Below, piece after piece: positions 17,526 through 25,869 of a stretch of 64,000 nt of DNA (position 1 is its first letter; every line of letters starts with the position of its first letter). The notes beneath the pieces were generated by a model. It was not told the DNA's origin. It saw only the letters and a list, made by a program, of their open reading frames with translations, and did no database searches. A program made the translations under genes and the position numbers. Source of the DNA: Lentilitoribacter sp039986595 (GTDB taxonomy: Bacteria > Pseudomonadota > Alphaproteobacteria > Rhizobiales > Rhizobiaceae); assembly GCA_039986595.1 (NCBI GenBank), contig JBDWQJ010000008.1, forward strand, positions 62,001 to 126,000, written 5' to 3'.

Positions 17526-18554
17526 ATGAGCGAACGACTAGAAGATATTGCCAAGGCGATGGTCCAACTGGGTCAAGGTATTCTTGCAGCCGATGAATCA
17601 ACTGGAACAATCAAGAAGCGCCTTGATTCAATCGGAGTTGAATCAACAGCCGACACGCGCAGAGATTATCGCGAAATGTTGTTCCGCACAGAAGATGCCA
17701 TGAATAATAATATCTCAGGTGTCATTTTGTATGATGAAACACTTCGTCAGTCTGCAAAAGATGGCACACCGCTTGTTGAACTTATCAGACAATCAGGCGC
17801 AGTACCGGGTATTAAAGTTGACACAGGGGCCAAACCTTTGGCTGGCTTTAATGGTGAAACTGTCACCGAAGGCCTTGATGGTTTGCGCGAACGTTTGGCA
17901 GAGTATCATCAACTTGGCGCACGTTTTGCCAAATGGCGTGGCGTGATCAACATTGCTGAAAACCGTCCTTCCCGCGCTTCAGTCGTCGCAAATGCCCATG
18001 CGTTGGCACGCTACGCATCTCTTTGCCAAGAAGCAGGCATTGTTCCAATCGTTGAACCTGAAATTCTAATGGATGGCCCAGATTCAACCCACGATATCAA
18101 CCGTTGTTTCTCTGTCACACTTGAAACTTTGCAAACAACATTTGCAGCGCTAGATGATCTAGATGTGAACCTTGAAGGCATGATCTTAAAACCGAATATG
18201 ATCGTTCCTGGTATGAACTGCCCACGTCAGGCAAGCATTGAAGAAGTTGCAGAGAAAACTGTTCTTTGCCTTAAAACTGCTGTTCCAAAAGCAGTACCTG
18301 GCATTGCATTCCTATCGGGTGGCCAAACTGAAGAACAAGCAACGGCACACCTTTCTGAAATGAACAAATCTGCAGATCTTCCTTGGGCACTGACATTCTC
18401 TTATGGCAGAGCATTACAAGCAGCAGCCCTAAAAGCATGGGGTGGTAAAACTGAAAATGTTGCAGCTGGCCAACGCGCATTTGCGCACCGTGCAAAAATG
18501 AACGGCCTTGCTGCTATTGGCACATGGACCGAAACGCAGGAAGCTGCTGCATAA
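17526..18554 (+). CDS. fba: Fructose-bisphosphate aldolase, class I
   Basis: 342 residues. It is a class I (Schiff-base) aldolase: GILAADESTGTIKKR near 18-32, then KWRGVINI, VEPEILMDG and the lysine motif MILKPNMIVPG near 220. The C-terminal FLSGGQTEEQA and TFSYGRALQAA bind phosphate. Class I enzymes of this type are usual in rhizobia, in contrast to the metal-dependent class II. An AT-rich 195-bp upstream region with an inverted repeat suggests separate regulation from pgk. Confidence 0.97.
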   Translation: MSERLEDIAKAMVQLGQGILAADESTGTIKKRLDSIGVESTADTRRDYREMLFRTEDAMNNNISGVILYDETLRQSAKDGTPLVELIRQSGAVPGIKVDTGAKPLAGFNGETVTEGLDGLRERLAEYHQLGARFAKWRGVINIAENRPSRASVVANAHALARYASLCQEAGIVPIVEPEILMDGPDSTHDINRCFSVTLETLQTTFAALDDLDVNLEGMILKPNMIVPGMNCPRQASIEEVAEKTVLCLKTAVPKAVPGIAFLSGGQTEEQATAHLSEMNKSADLPWALTFSYGRALQAAALKAWGGKTENVAAGQRAFAHRAKMNGLAAIGTWTETQEAAA

Positions 18555-18576
18555 GCATCGGCATCTTATTGAATTT

Positions 18577-18608
18577 GAAAAGCCCGCAATCATCCTTGCG
18601 GGCTTTTA
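18577..18608. terminator. Bidirectional terminator between fba and the quinone oxidoreductase
   Basis: AAAGCCCGCAA and TTGCGGGCTTT form an 11-bp stem around TCATCC, with T-rich or A-rich sequence on each side. It can serve both convergent genes. Confidence 0.85.
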
Positions 18609-18625
18609 TACGGGCTTTTATCTGA

Positions 18626-19603
18626 CTACAGAGTTAGAACAATCTTACCCATATGTTCGCTCGTCTCCATATATGCGTGAGCCTCAGCCGCTTCAGCTAA
18701 TGGAAATGTTTGATCAATGATTGGTCTGACCTTCTTGGCTTCAAGAAGTGGCCAAACATTCTCAAACAAATCATCTGCGACATAAGCTTTAAAACTAATC
18801 GGTCTTGCTCTTAATGTTGAACCGGAATGCGTGAGGCGTTTTGCCATCAGCTGTGCAAAATCAACTTGCGCCTTGCGCCCACGCTGAAACGCTATCTGCA
18901 CAATACGTCCTTCAATTGCTGCAGCAGCATAATTGCGATTGATATAATCTCCACCAACCATATCCAAAATCAAGTCGACACCCAATTGCTCAGTGTTGCG
19001 CTTAACATATTCAACAAACTCGACCTGCTTGTAGTTTATCGCAAAATCTGCACCCAACTCGGTGACAAACTTTACCTTTTCAGCATTTCCTACCGTTGTA
19101 AAAACCGTTGCACCAAAGGCTTTGGCAAGTTGGATTGCCGTTGTTCCAATGCCTGATGAGCCGCCATGGACTAAAAATTGCTCACCCTCTTTAAGGTGCC
19201 CACGCTGGAAAACATTATGCCAAACAGTGAAGTATGTCTCAGGAAGTGCAGCAGCCTCAACCATGGAAAGCCCCTGCGGTATCGGTAGAACATTGCTTTC
19301 ATGACATTTGGCATATTCGGCATATCCACCACCTGGCAATAGCGCGCATACTTGGTCACCAACCGCATATTTGGTGACTTTCTTACCTATACGCTCAACA
19401 ATTCCGGCAACCTCAAGGCCAGGAATGTCGCTTGCCCCCTTTGGCGGAGGGTAATGCCCAAGTCGCTGAAGACAGTCAGGTCGGTTCACACCCGCAGCAT
19501 GCACGCGAATCAGAACTTCATCAGGTGCATGTTTTGGATAAGACCTTTGTCCTATCTCTAAAACCTCTGGCCCACCAAACTCAATAATCTCAACAACCCG
19601 CAT
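18626..19603 (-). CDS. NAD(P)H:quinone oxidoreductase, zinc-less MDR family (PIG3/QOR-like)
   Basis: 325 residues. The N-terminal GroES-like fold (RVHAAGVNRPDCLQRLGHYPPP, PGLEVAGIVERIG) lacks the zinc-binding cysteine cluster. The Rossmann motif HGGSSGIGTTAIQLAKAFGA follows. This matches the PIG3-type quinone oxidoreductases that reduce quinones with NADPH. It is a single gene, convergent with fba. Its physiological substrate is unknown. Confidence 0.92.
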   Translation of the reverse strand: MRVVEIIEFGGPEVLEIGQRSYPKHAPDEVLIRVHAAGVNRPDCLQRLGHYPPPKGASDIPGLEVAGIVERIGKKVTKYAVGDQVCALLPGGGYAEYAKCHESNVLPIPQGLSMVEAAALPETYFTVWHNVFQRGHLKEGEQFLVHGGSSGIGTTAIQLAKAFGATVFTTVGNAEKVKFVTELGADFAINYKQVEFVEYVKRNTEQLGVDLILDMVGGDYINRNYAAAAIEGRIVQIAFQRGRKAQVDFAQLMAKRLTHSGSTLRARPISFKAYVADDLFENVWPLLEAKKVRPIIDQTFPLAEAAEAHAYMETSEHMGKIVLTL

Positions 19604-19726
19604 CGTACACCTCTCAATTGTGCCCTTTATTTGGGCATTCTAGCGAATATATAATCTCATTCTGATCCAGTTTAATATGTTGTTAAGCCTTACAAGTTAT
19701 TACTAACTCATCCGATAATTCGGATT

Positions 19727-19804
19727 TAGTAGAAAAAGTAACAGACTTTCTACTCGACGCCTCCCTGTTAAACTCTTGAGGGCCGCTTTGCGGCTCTTTT
19801 TTTT
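19727..19804 (+). ncRNA. Candidate small RNA with an anti-Shine-Dalgarno loop
   Basis: There is no gene on the plus strand upstream, yet a strong terminator stands at 19778-19804 (GAGGGCCGC / GCGGCTCT plus eight T). About 50 nt before it, AGTAGAAA (19728-19735) and TTTCTACT (19747-19754) form an 8-bp hairpin. Between the two stems an unpaired stretch holds CCTCCC (19760-19765), complementary to ribosome sites. A weak promoter (TTACAA, 18 bp, GATAAT) ends 8 nt upstream. The layout of 5' hairpin, pyrimidine-rich loop and terminator is that of Hfq-type trans-acting sRNAs. I do not assign a known family. Confidence 0.6.
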
Positions 19805-19850
19805 GTCAAAATCCCAAATCCTAACACAATTTAAGACTTCCTAACGGCCA

Positions 19851-19865
19851 TTAACCTTTCTTTAA
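19851..19865 (+). promoter_or_regulatory. CtrA-like box upstream of rcdA
   Basis: TTAA-N7-TTAA (TTAACCTTTCTTTAA) lies 111 bp before the rcdA ATG. The CtrA consensus is TTAA-N7-TTAAC. Feedback of CtrA on a gene for its own degradation would make sense, but only the DNA match is seen. Confidence 0.4.
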
Positions 19866-19975
19866 GATATAACTTGCGTAATTTTTAAAAAATCTGCATC
19901 TTGTCTGAGTTGCACAGGATACTATAAATTCTGGCAATATGTTGGCGTCAAGTTAGTAGAGAGTGTGAGACTTAT

Positions 19976-20491
19976 ATGTCCGAGACCAATCGTAATACAA
20001 TTCGTTTTTCAGACCATGTTGCAAATTCAGAGAGCTTTAAAACTCTTTATGGCGAAGGCATGGGTCTCGTTGAAGAAACAGCTGACTATCTGGATAGCAC
20101 AGGTCGCGCTGCATCTAAAACATTGCCGAGAATTGCGTCCATCCTCTATTCCGCAGAATCAATGCGATTGACAACACGTCTTATGCAGCTTGCATCTTGG
20201 CTGTTGCTACAGCGCGCTGTGAACAATGGAGAAATGACACGCGAACAAGCAATGACTGAAAAGTCTAAAGTACGTCTTGATAGCTTTAACTGTGATCGCA
20301 CTGCAGCTGGCTGGGACGAACTACCAGACGCATTCAAAGACTTGGTCGAGCGTTCATTGCGTTTGCAAAACCGTGTTGCACTGCTTGATCGCGAAATCTA
20401 TCGCCCTGAAGAAGCAAGCGATCAAGATACTGAAACGGAAAATTCAGTTCAGGCTCAATTATCACTTCTTCAGACGGCTTTTATTAAATAA
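19976..20491 (+). CDS. rcdA: DUF1465 protein, RcdA homologue (regulator of CtrA degradation)
   Basis: 171 residues. The family pattern is clear: RFSDHVANSESFKTLYGEGMGLVEETA, a helical core with SAESMRLTTRLMQLASWLL and the NNGEMTREQAMTEKSKVRL segment, and a disordered acidic tail (about 145-171). In Caulobacter RcdA is a three-helix-bundle adaptor that, with CpdR and PopA, delivers CtrA to ClpXP at the cell pole. The function is inferred from family membership. The 372-bp region before it holds a candidate sRNA and a CtrA-like box. Confidence 0.85.
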   Translation: MSETNRNTIRFSDHVANSESFKTLYGEGMGLVEETADYLDSTGRAASKTLPRIASILYSAESMRLTTRLMQLASWLLLQRAVNNGEMTREQAMTEKSKVRLDSFNCDRTAAGWDELPDAFKDLVERSLRLQNRVALLDREIYRPEEASDQDTETENSVQAQLSLLQTAFIK

Positions 20492-20512
20492 AGCCAATAA
20501 AATTCATTCAAT

Positions 20513-20542
20513 AAAAAACCCGCCAGAAGGCGGGTTTTTTTG
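20513..20542. terminator. Bidirectional terminator between rcdA and rpmE
   Basis: AAACCCGCC and GGCGGGTTT form a 9-bp stem around AGAA, with T7 on the plus side and A-rich sequence on the other. The flanking genes converge. Confidence 0.9.
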
Positions 20543-20570
20543 TAACTTATAATCTTGAAAAGGTCTTTTA

Positions 20571-20792
20571 TTAAAGACCAAGACCAGCAAAACGGTTTTT
20601 GAATTTTGTGATACGTCCGCCACGGTCCATAAGTTGCGCGCCACCACCAGTCCAAGCTGGATGTGAAGTTGGATCAATCTCCAAGTTCATTGTGTCGCCT
20701 TCAGAACCCCAAGTCGAGCGAGTCATATATTCTGTACCGTCAGTCATAACCACTTTGATTGTGTGGTATTCAGGATGAATATCCGCTTTCAT
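20571..20792 (-). CDS. rpmE: 50S ribosomal protein bL31
   Basis: 73 residues. The start MKADIHPEYHTIKVVMTDG and the YMTRSTWGSEGDTMNLEID segment are bL31. It lacks the CxxC zinc ligands, so it is the zinc-independent form normal for rhizobia. The C-terminal KNRFAGLGL is also typical. It is divergent from the ABC transporter. The 222-bp region between them has two hairpins (20845-20866 and 20886-20913) that may lie in its leader. Confidence 0.95.
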   Translation of the reverse strand: MKADIHPEYHTIKVVMTDGTEYMTRSTWGSEGDTMNLEIDPTSHPAWTGGGAQLMDRGGRITKFKNRFAGLGL

Positions 20793-20885
20793 AATAATAT
20801 TCCTGTCAGTTTGGCACGAAGCCTTGATAACTCTAGTCGGTTTATTTACATCTCAGTTGAGGTAAAGCTCACCGCTTCATAATCA

Positions 20886-20913
20886 AAGCCGTAGTCCTAT
20901 TGGGCCACGGCTT
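20886..20913 (-). promoter_or_regulatory. Hairpin upstream of rpmE
   Basis: AAGCCGT and ACGGCTT are perfect 7-bp arms 14 nt apart. A second stem TTTAC..CTCA / TGAG..GTAAA lies at 20845-20866. Both could be in the rpmE leader if transcription starts upstream of 20913. Ribosomal-protein leaders often carry such structures, but this is unproven here. Confidence 0.3.
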
Positions 20914-21014
20914 CACAATTAGATAGCGAGGCTATACATCAACATAGCAACAAGCACAAGAGGTTTAGCGTGATTCTATCCTAAAGAGTTTACGTCGATC
21001 TTGTTAAGGGGAAA

Positions 21015-22805
21015 ATGTCGTTGGCTGATACCAATCAAGAAGAAAAATCAAACCGCGCGTCGCTCAAACCGCTCCGAACGCTGCTCCCTTATCTGCTGCG
21101 ATATCCGAAGCTTATCATTGGCGCTTGTATATTTTTGCTACTCGCTGCGGTCACAACACTAACCTTGCCCATGGCAGTCAGGCGCGTCATTGATAATGGC
21201 TTTTCTGGACAAGACGTTGATTTTGTAAATAGCTATTTCACGGTTCTAATGGGGATTGCCATCGTACTCGCGATTTCCAGTGGTATGCGATACTATTTCG
21301 TCATATTGATCGGTGAACGCGTAATTACAGATCTACGTCGCGATGTATTTGCGCATATTGCTAATCTTTCACCCGGATTTTACGATGTTAATCGATCTGG
21401 TGAAATCATTTCGCGATTAACCGCGGATACCACGCAAATAAAATCCGCTGTTGGTGCAACGGCTTCCATGGCGCTGCGAAATTCAATCCTTTGCATTGGC
21501 GGCATAATCATGATGTTTGTCACATCATTTAAACTCTCGCTCTTTGTCATCATCGGTATACCCCTTGTTGTCTTACCTCTGGTGGGTTTTGGCAGAGCCG
21601 TCCGCCGCCGCTCCCGCAGCGCTCAAGATACACTTGCAGAAGCCATGGCCTATGCATCAGAAGCCATCAACGCAACACGCACATTGCAGGCCTTTAATGC
21701 GGAAAAAACAGCATCAGGCCGCTTTAACAGTGCTGTTGATGATGCATTTGCCGCCGCAAGAGCTGCTGTCACAACACGCGCAACATTGACCATGTTTACA
21801 ATCTCGTTGGTCTTTTGTGGCGTGGTTGGCATCTTGTGGTCAGGTGCGCATTCTGTTTTAGAAGGCAATATGTCTGCAGGCACGTTGGGGCAATTTTTGC
21901 TTTATTCTGTTTTGGCTGCCGGTAGCCTTGGCGCTTTATCTGAAGTTTATAGCGAACTTTCACAAGCGGCAGGCGCTGCAGAACGCCTTGGCGAACTTTT
22001 GCAAGAAGAATCTGATATTCAAGATCCTGAAAACCCAGTTGCGCTCCCTTCGCCTTCCAAGGGTACGATTGAATTTTCAGACGTAGATTTTGCATACCCG
22101 TCACGACCCGACACAAACATTTTGGACAAATTGTCATTCACCATTAATTCTGGTGAAACCGTTGCAATTGTCGGTCCATCTGGTGCAGGAAAAAGCACGT
22201 TATTTTCCCTTATTTTGCGGTTCTATGATCCAATATCGGGTGAGATAAAAATCGACGGCGTCGACATCAAAACAGGCTTGCTATCAGATGTGCGCAACCG
22301 CACAGCAATTGTTCCCCAAGATGTCACCATATTTGCAAGCTCGGTTTCAGAGAACATTGCTTTCAGCCGGCAGGATGCAACTGAAGATGATATCAAAACA
22401 GCTTCGGTTAATGCGCTTGCAGATGAGTTCGTCCAAGACATGGATAATGGTTATAAAAGTATGATTGGCGAGCGCGGCGTAACTCTATCAGGTGGCCAAA
22501 GACAGCGCGTTGCAATTGCCCGTGGCATGTTAAAAGACGCACCAATTTTATTGCTGGATGAAGCCACATCTGCACTCGATGCTCAAAGCGAAAAGCTTGT
22601 GCAGCAAGCGCTTGATCGGATGATGGAAAACAGAACCACCATTGTCATCGCCCATAGGCTTTCAACTATCCTTAAAGCAGATCGAATTCTGGTGATGGAT
22701 AAGGGTAAGATCGTTGAAGAAGGCACGCACCAAAGCCTGTCTTCTGCAGGCGGTATTTATGCTAATTTAGCCAAGCTGCAATTCGAGCAAGAACTGGAAA
22801 AATAA
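21015..22805 (+). CDS. ABC exporter, fused permease-ATPase (MsbA-like, ABCB type)
   Basis: 596 residues. The N-terminal six-helix transmembrane domain (about 25-315) has the ABC type 1 motif DVNRSGEIISRLTADTTQIK. The nucleotide-binding domain (about 345-590) has Walker A VGPSGAGKST, the Q-loop IVPQDVTIFASS, signature LSGGQRQRVAIARG, Walker B ILLLDEATSALD and H-loop IVIAHRLST. It probably works as a homodimeric exporter of lipid or hydrophobic substrates. The substrate is unknown. It is a single gene, convergent with the OmpA-like gene. Confidence 0.95.
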   Translation: MSLADTNQEEKSNRASLKPLRTLLPYLLRYPKLIIGACIFLLLAAVTTLTLPMAVRRVIDNGFSGQDVDFVNSYFTVLMGIAIVLAISSGMRYYFVILIGERVITDLRRDVFAHIANLSPGFYDVNRSGEIISRLTADTTQIKSAVGATASMALRNSILCIGGIIMMFVTSFKLSLFVIIGIPLVVLPLVGFGRAVRRRSRSAQDTLAEAMAYASEAINATRTLQAFNAEKTASGRFNSAVDDAFAAARAAVTTRATLTMFTISLVFCGVVGILWSGAHSVLEGNMSAGTLGQFLLYSVLAAGSLGALSEVYSELSQAAGAAERLGELLQEESDIQDPENPVALPSPSKGTIEFSDVDFAYPSRPDTNILDKLSFTINSGETVAIVGPSGAGKSTLFSLILRFYDPISGEIKIDGVDIKTGLLSDVRNRTAIVPQDVTIFASSVSENIAFSRQDATEDDIKTASVNALADEFVQDMDNGYKSMIGERGVTLSGGQRQRVAIARGMLKDAPILLLDEATSALDAQSEKLVQQALDRMMENRTTIVIAHRLSTILKADRILVMDKGKIVEEGTHQSLSSAGGIYANLAKLQFEQELEK

Positions 22806-22825
22806 GCACAAATTAACCCACGTGA

Positions 22826-23857
22826 TCAGCGCTCTGTTAGCTTGAGCTCAATACGGCGATTTGTATCGCGCGCTTCTTGGCTATCACCTTCGTCAATAGG
22901 TTGGAACTCACCAAAGCCAGCCGCCACAAGACGATTAGCTGGCACGCCCTGCTCTATTAGAAACTTAACCACCGACGTCGCACGTGCGCTCGATAATTCC
23001 CAGTTATCTGCATAACGACCCGTGCCTGATAGCGGCACATTATCAGTGTGACCATCAACGCGTAAAACCCAATTGATTTCAGATGGGATCTCGCGTGCTA
23101 AATCAAGCATAGCTTCTGCAAGTTTTGCCATTTCAACCTGACCTTCAGGGTTCAACTCGTTACCGCCCGATGGGAATAAAACCTCTGATTGGAAAACAAA
23201 ACGGTCACCCACAATGCGGATGTTCTCGCGATCAGACAAAATCGCGCGCAAGCGGCCAAAGAAGTCCGAGCGATAACGATTAAGCTCTTGCACACGTTGA
23301 GCCAAGGCTACATTTAGACGGCGGCCAAGATCAGCTATTTTAACCTGTGCTTCGTCATCCTTACTCTCTGATACTTCCAAAGCATCTTCCAATGCGGCCA
23401 ATTGACGGCGCATGGCAGAGATTTGTTGATTAAGAAGGTTCACTTGGCTCAATGCGCGCTGTGATACTTTCTTCTCTTCATCGAGATCTTGATTAAGGTT
23501 GGTAATTTGATCATTTGCAGATTGCGATGCGCCAGAGCCTTCATTTAGCAATTGTTCAAGACGTGAACGTTCGCTCTCAGCGGACGATAACGAGGCCTGT
23601 AAATTTGCAAGTGTATCTTCCAAATCCTGACGACCAGCTTTTTCAAGCGCTAATAATTGCGTGAGCTCATTGATTTGAGAATTCAAACGCGTGAGCACTT
23701 CATCACGGCCACTAATCTCGCGGCTTAAAAAGAACTGCGCCAATACAAATACGGAAAGCAAAAACATAATAGCCAGAAGCAATGTTGATAAAGCATCAAC
23801 AAATCCGGGCCAGTAATCGACTGAACGATCGCGACGACGATTGCGAGAAAGAGCCAT
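22826..23857 (-). CDS. OmpA/MotB-like peptidoglycan-binding membrane protein
   Basis: 343 residues. One membrane helix (about 17-42, with VDYWPGFVDALSTLLLAIMFLL) carries an Asp in FVDALST, equivalent to the MotB proton-binding Asp. A long coiled coil (about 50-195, SLSSAESERSRLEQLL) follows. The C-terminal OmpA domain (about 225-343) has VDGHTDNVPLSG, AR-ATSVVKFL and NRRIELKL. It pairs with the MotA/TolQ-like gene 9 nt upstream. This is not flagellar MotB, since no other motility genes are present. I infer a proton-driven envelope device. Confidence 0.88.
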   Translation of the reverse strand: MALSRNRRRDRSVDYWPGFVDALSTLLLAIMFLLSVFVLAQFFLSREISGRDEVLTRLNSQINELTQLLALEKAGRQDLEDTLANLQASLSSAESERSRLEQLLNEGSGASQSANDQITNLNQDLDEEKKVSQRALSQVNLLNQQISAMRRQLAALEDALEVSESKDDEAQVKIADLGRRLNVALAQRVQELNRYRSDFFGRLRAILSDRENIRIVGDRFVFQSEVLFPSGGNELNPEGQVEMAKLAEAMLDLAREIPSEINWVLRVDGHTDNVPLSGTGRYADNWELSSARATSVVKFLIEQGVPANRLVAAGFGEFQPIDEGDSQEARDTNRRIELKLTER

Positions 23858-23866
23858 ATCCCCGCC

Positions 23867-24892
23867 CTACTTATCTTTGATCCGGTCGGCTAATTTATCC
23901 AGCGTGACACGCATTGATTTAGACTCTTCCTGTTGAGCATCAATCCAGTCCCGCAACATTTGCTGCTCATTACGCATGTTTTTAACAAGCCCTTGAATAC
24001 CTTCCGCCAAGTTTGCCATCGCAGCTGTCGTGCGCTGGTTTGTACCACCATCAACAGATAGGTTTTTAAGATGCTCGGCAACCGCTTTTAGCTCTTCCGA
24101 GCTATCCGCACTAGTTGTGATCGTAGGGACATTTGAACTGCCCACATCTGATGTCACATCCGTGACCGATGCCAACCAGTTTTCAAGTTCGGCATAAAAA
24201 CGAGATTGCGCCCAACCAGCCTGCAAGTCGATAAATCCAAGGATCAGCGAACCCGCAAGACCAAACAGTGATGATGAAAAGGCTGTACCCATACCATCAA
24301 GCGGTGCACCTAAACCCGTTTTCAAAGCTGCAAGCACATCTTCGGTGTTGCCAGAACCTGCATCCAACGACCCGATAACGTCTTTAATAGATCCGATAGT
24401 GCCTAAAAGGCCCCAGAATGTACCCAAAAGACCTAAGAAAACCAAAAGCCCAATCAAATATCGAGTTGTATCGCGGGATTCATCTAAACGATTGGCAATT
24501 GAATCCAAAATTGAGCGCAATGACGATGTTGAAAGCGCTTTCTCGCGCTGCCCACTAAATAAAACGCGCATGGGAGCAAGCAAAATAGGATCCCGACTAA
24601 CTTTATCCGCATCCCCTGCTGCTCTGAAAGAATTAACCCATTTAACTTCAGGTCTTAACTGCGTGATTTGACGGATGGCGAGGAACACACCAGCAAACAA
24701 CACAAAGATAATGAGGCCGTTTAAACCAGGATTGGCAAGAAATGCCGTTTGCACTTGGCGAAACAGCACAGCCACAGCAAAGCCAACAAAAACCAATGAT
24801 ATCAATACACTAAATAAAAATACAATTGGGCTTGAAAGCTTATTTGGCGCTTTCCCATTTTCAGAAACTTGGTCCCAAGTCGAATTAGCCAT
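23867..24892 (-). CDS. MotA/TolQ/ExbB-type proton channel protein
   Basis: 341 residues. Membrane helices are visible near 20-48 (SPIVFLFSVLISLVFVGFAVAVL), 55-72, 140-165 (LIGLLVFLGLLGTFWGLLGTIG) and 195-220. The LGTFWGLLGTI and TAFSSSLFGLAGSLILGF segments match the two channel helices of MotA/TolQ/ExbB. A C-terminal cytoplasmic coiled region follows. Together with the OmpA-like protein it forms a second Tol-like or Mot-like motor. A cluster of CtrA-type half sites lies 95-130 bp upstream of the start. Confidence 0.88.
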   Translation of the reverse strand: MANSTWDQVSENGKAPNKLSSPIVFLFSVLISLVFVGFAVAVLFRQVQTAFLANPGLNGLIIFVLFAGVFLAIRQITQLRPEVKWVNSFRAAGDADKVSRDPILLAPMRVLFSGQREKALSTSSLRSILDSIANRLDESRDTTRYLIGLLVFLGLLGTFWGLLGTIGSIKDVIGSLDAGSGNTEDVLAALKTGLGAPLDGMGTAFSSSLFGLAGSLILGFIDLQAGWAQSRFYAELENWLASVTDVTSDVGSSNVPTITTSADSSEELKAVAEHLKNLSVDGGTNQRTTAAMANLAEGIQGLVKNMRNEQQMLRDWIDAQQEESKSMRVTLDKLADRIKDK

Positions 24893-24986
24893 ACCCTAAT
24901 ATCCGCCTAAATTTTTATACACATATCCCCGTATAGGAACTCTAAGCAAAAAAATGGCGAAATTAAAAGCGTTTCCGATAAACTTC

Positions 24987-25022
24987 GTTAAAAAAGATAG
25001 TTAATCGTTAAAAGGTTGTTAA
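24987..25022 (-). promoter_or_regulatory. Cluster of CtrA-like half-sites upstream of the MotA/OmpA-like pair
   Basis: On the minus strand TTAAC occurs four times (plus-strand GTTAA at 24987, 25000, 25007 and 25018). The pair at 25008-25022 reads TTAA-CAACCTT-TTAAC, a full match to the TTAA-N7-TTAAC CtrA consensus. It overlaps the suhB stop codon and lies about 115-130 bp before the channel gene. Confidence 0.5.
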
Positions 25023-25822
25023 GCCTTTTTCGGCGCTGGACGCGTGACGACTTCACTCAGTGACTTTTGAATATATTCATTACCAGCAACAAGTGAACCT
25101 GTTTCAAGCATTTTTGTGCCGCCGTCAGCATCATAGATAAAGCCACCAGCTTCGCGAATAAGAACAATACCAGCCGCGATATCCCAAGGCGCAAGCCCCT
25201 CTTCCCAATAACCATCAACATGACCAGCTGCCAAGTAAGCTAAATCAATAGATGCAGCACCTGTGCGGCGTACGCCTGAAACTTCGCCCATCACATTGGC
25301 AAGTTGAATAAGGAATTTACCGTGATTTCCACGGCCCAAATGCGGCACACCGCAGGTTACGATAGAATCGGTAAGTTTCTTGCGGCCTGCAACACGCAAA
25401 CGACGATCGTTCATATATGCGCCACCGCCTTTTTCTGCGGTAAATAGCTCATCCGTTGCAGGATTAAAGATAACACCGGCAACCAATTCACCGCCACGCT
25501 CCAAAGCGATAGAAACAGAGAACATTGGAAAACCATGAAGAAAGTTTGTCGTGCCATCTAAAGGATCAACAATCCAACGGTGTGTTCCGTCAGTGCCTTT
25601 GATCTCTTCGCTCTCTTCACCCAAAAAGCCATAGGTTGGGCGTGCTTTCATCAGCTCTTCACGCACAATCTTTTCAGACTTTAAATCTGCCTGACTTACA
25701 TAGTCTGATGGGCCTTTAACCGATACTTGAAGCTGCTGTACTTCACCGAAATCTCGCGAAAGTGAGCGGCCTGCCTTCATAGCGGCTTGAACCATGACGT
25801 TGAGTAGTGCTGAACGTGCCAT
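25019..25822 (-). CDS. suhB: Inositol monophosphatase family protein (SuhB-like)
   Basis: 267 residues. Metal and catalytic motifs are in order: FLGEESEE (Glu pair), IVDPLDGTTNFLHGFP (the IMPase signature, about 84-99), GAASIDLAYLAAG and the C-terminal APWDIAAGIVLIREAGG. It is a Mg-dependent phosphatase acting on myo-inositol phosphate or related substrates. The E. coli orthologue also acts in rRNA antitermination. It lies 47 bp downstream of efp, with the same orientation, as in other rhizobia. Confidence 0.92.
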   Translation of the reverse strand: MARSALLNVMVQAAMKAGRSLSRDFGEVQQLQVSVKGPSDYVSQADLKSEKIVREELMKARPTYGFLGEESEEIKGTDGTHRWIVDPLDGTTNFLHGFPMFSVSIALERGGELVAGVIFNPATDELFTAEKGGGAYMNDRRLRVAGRKKLTDSIVTCGVPHLGRGNHGKFLIQLANVMGEVSGVRRTGAASIDLAYLAAGHVDGYWEEGLAPWDIAAGIVLIREAGGFIYDADGGTKMLETGSLVAGNEYIQKSLSEVVTRPAPKKA

Positions 25823-25869
25823 TTAAAAATCTCTATTTTGTTTTAGCGCAAGGGTGAATAAGCCAAAGA

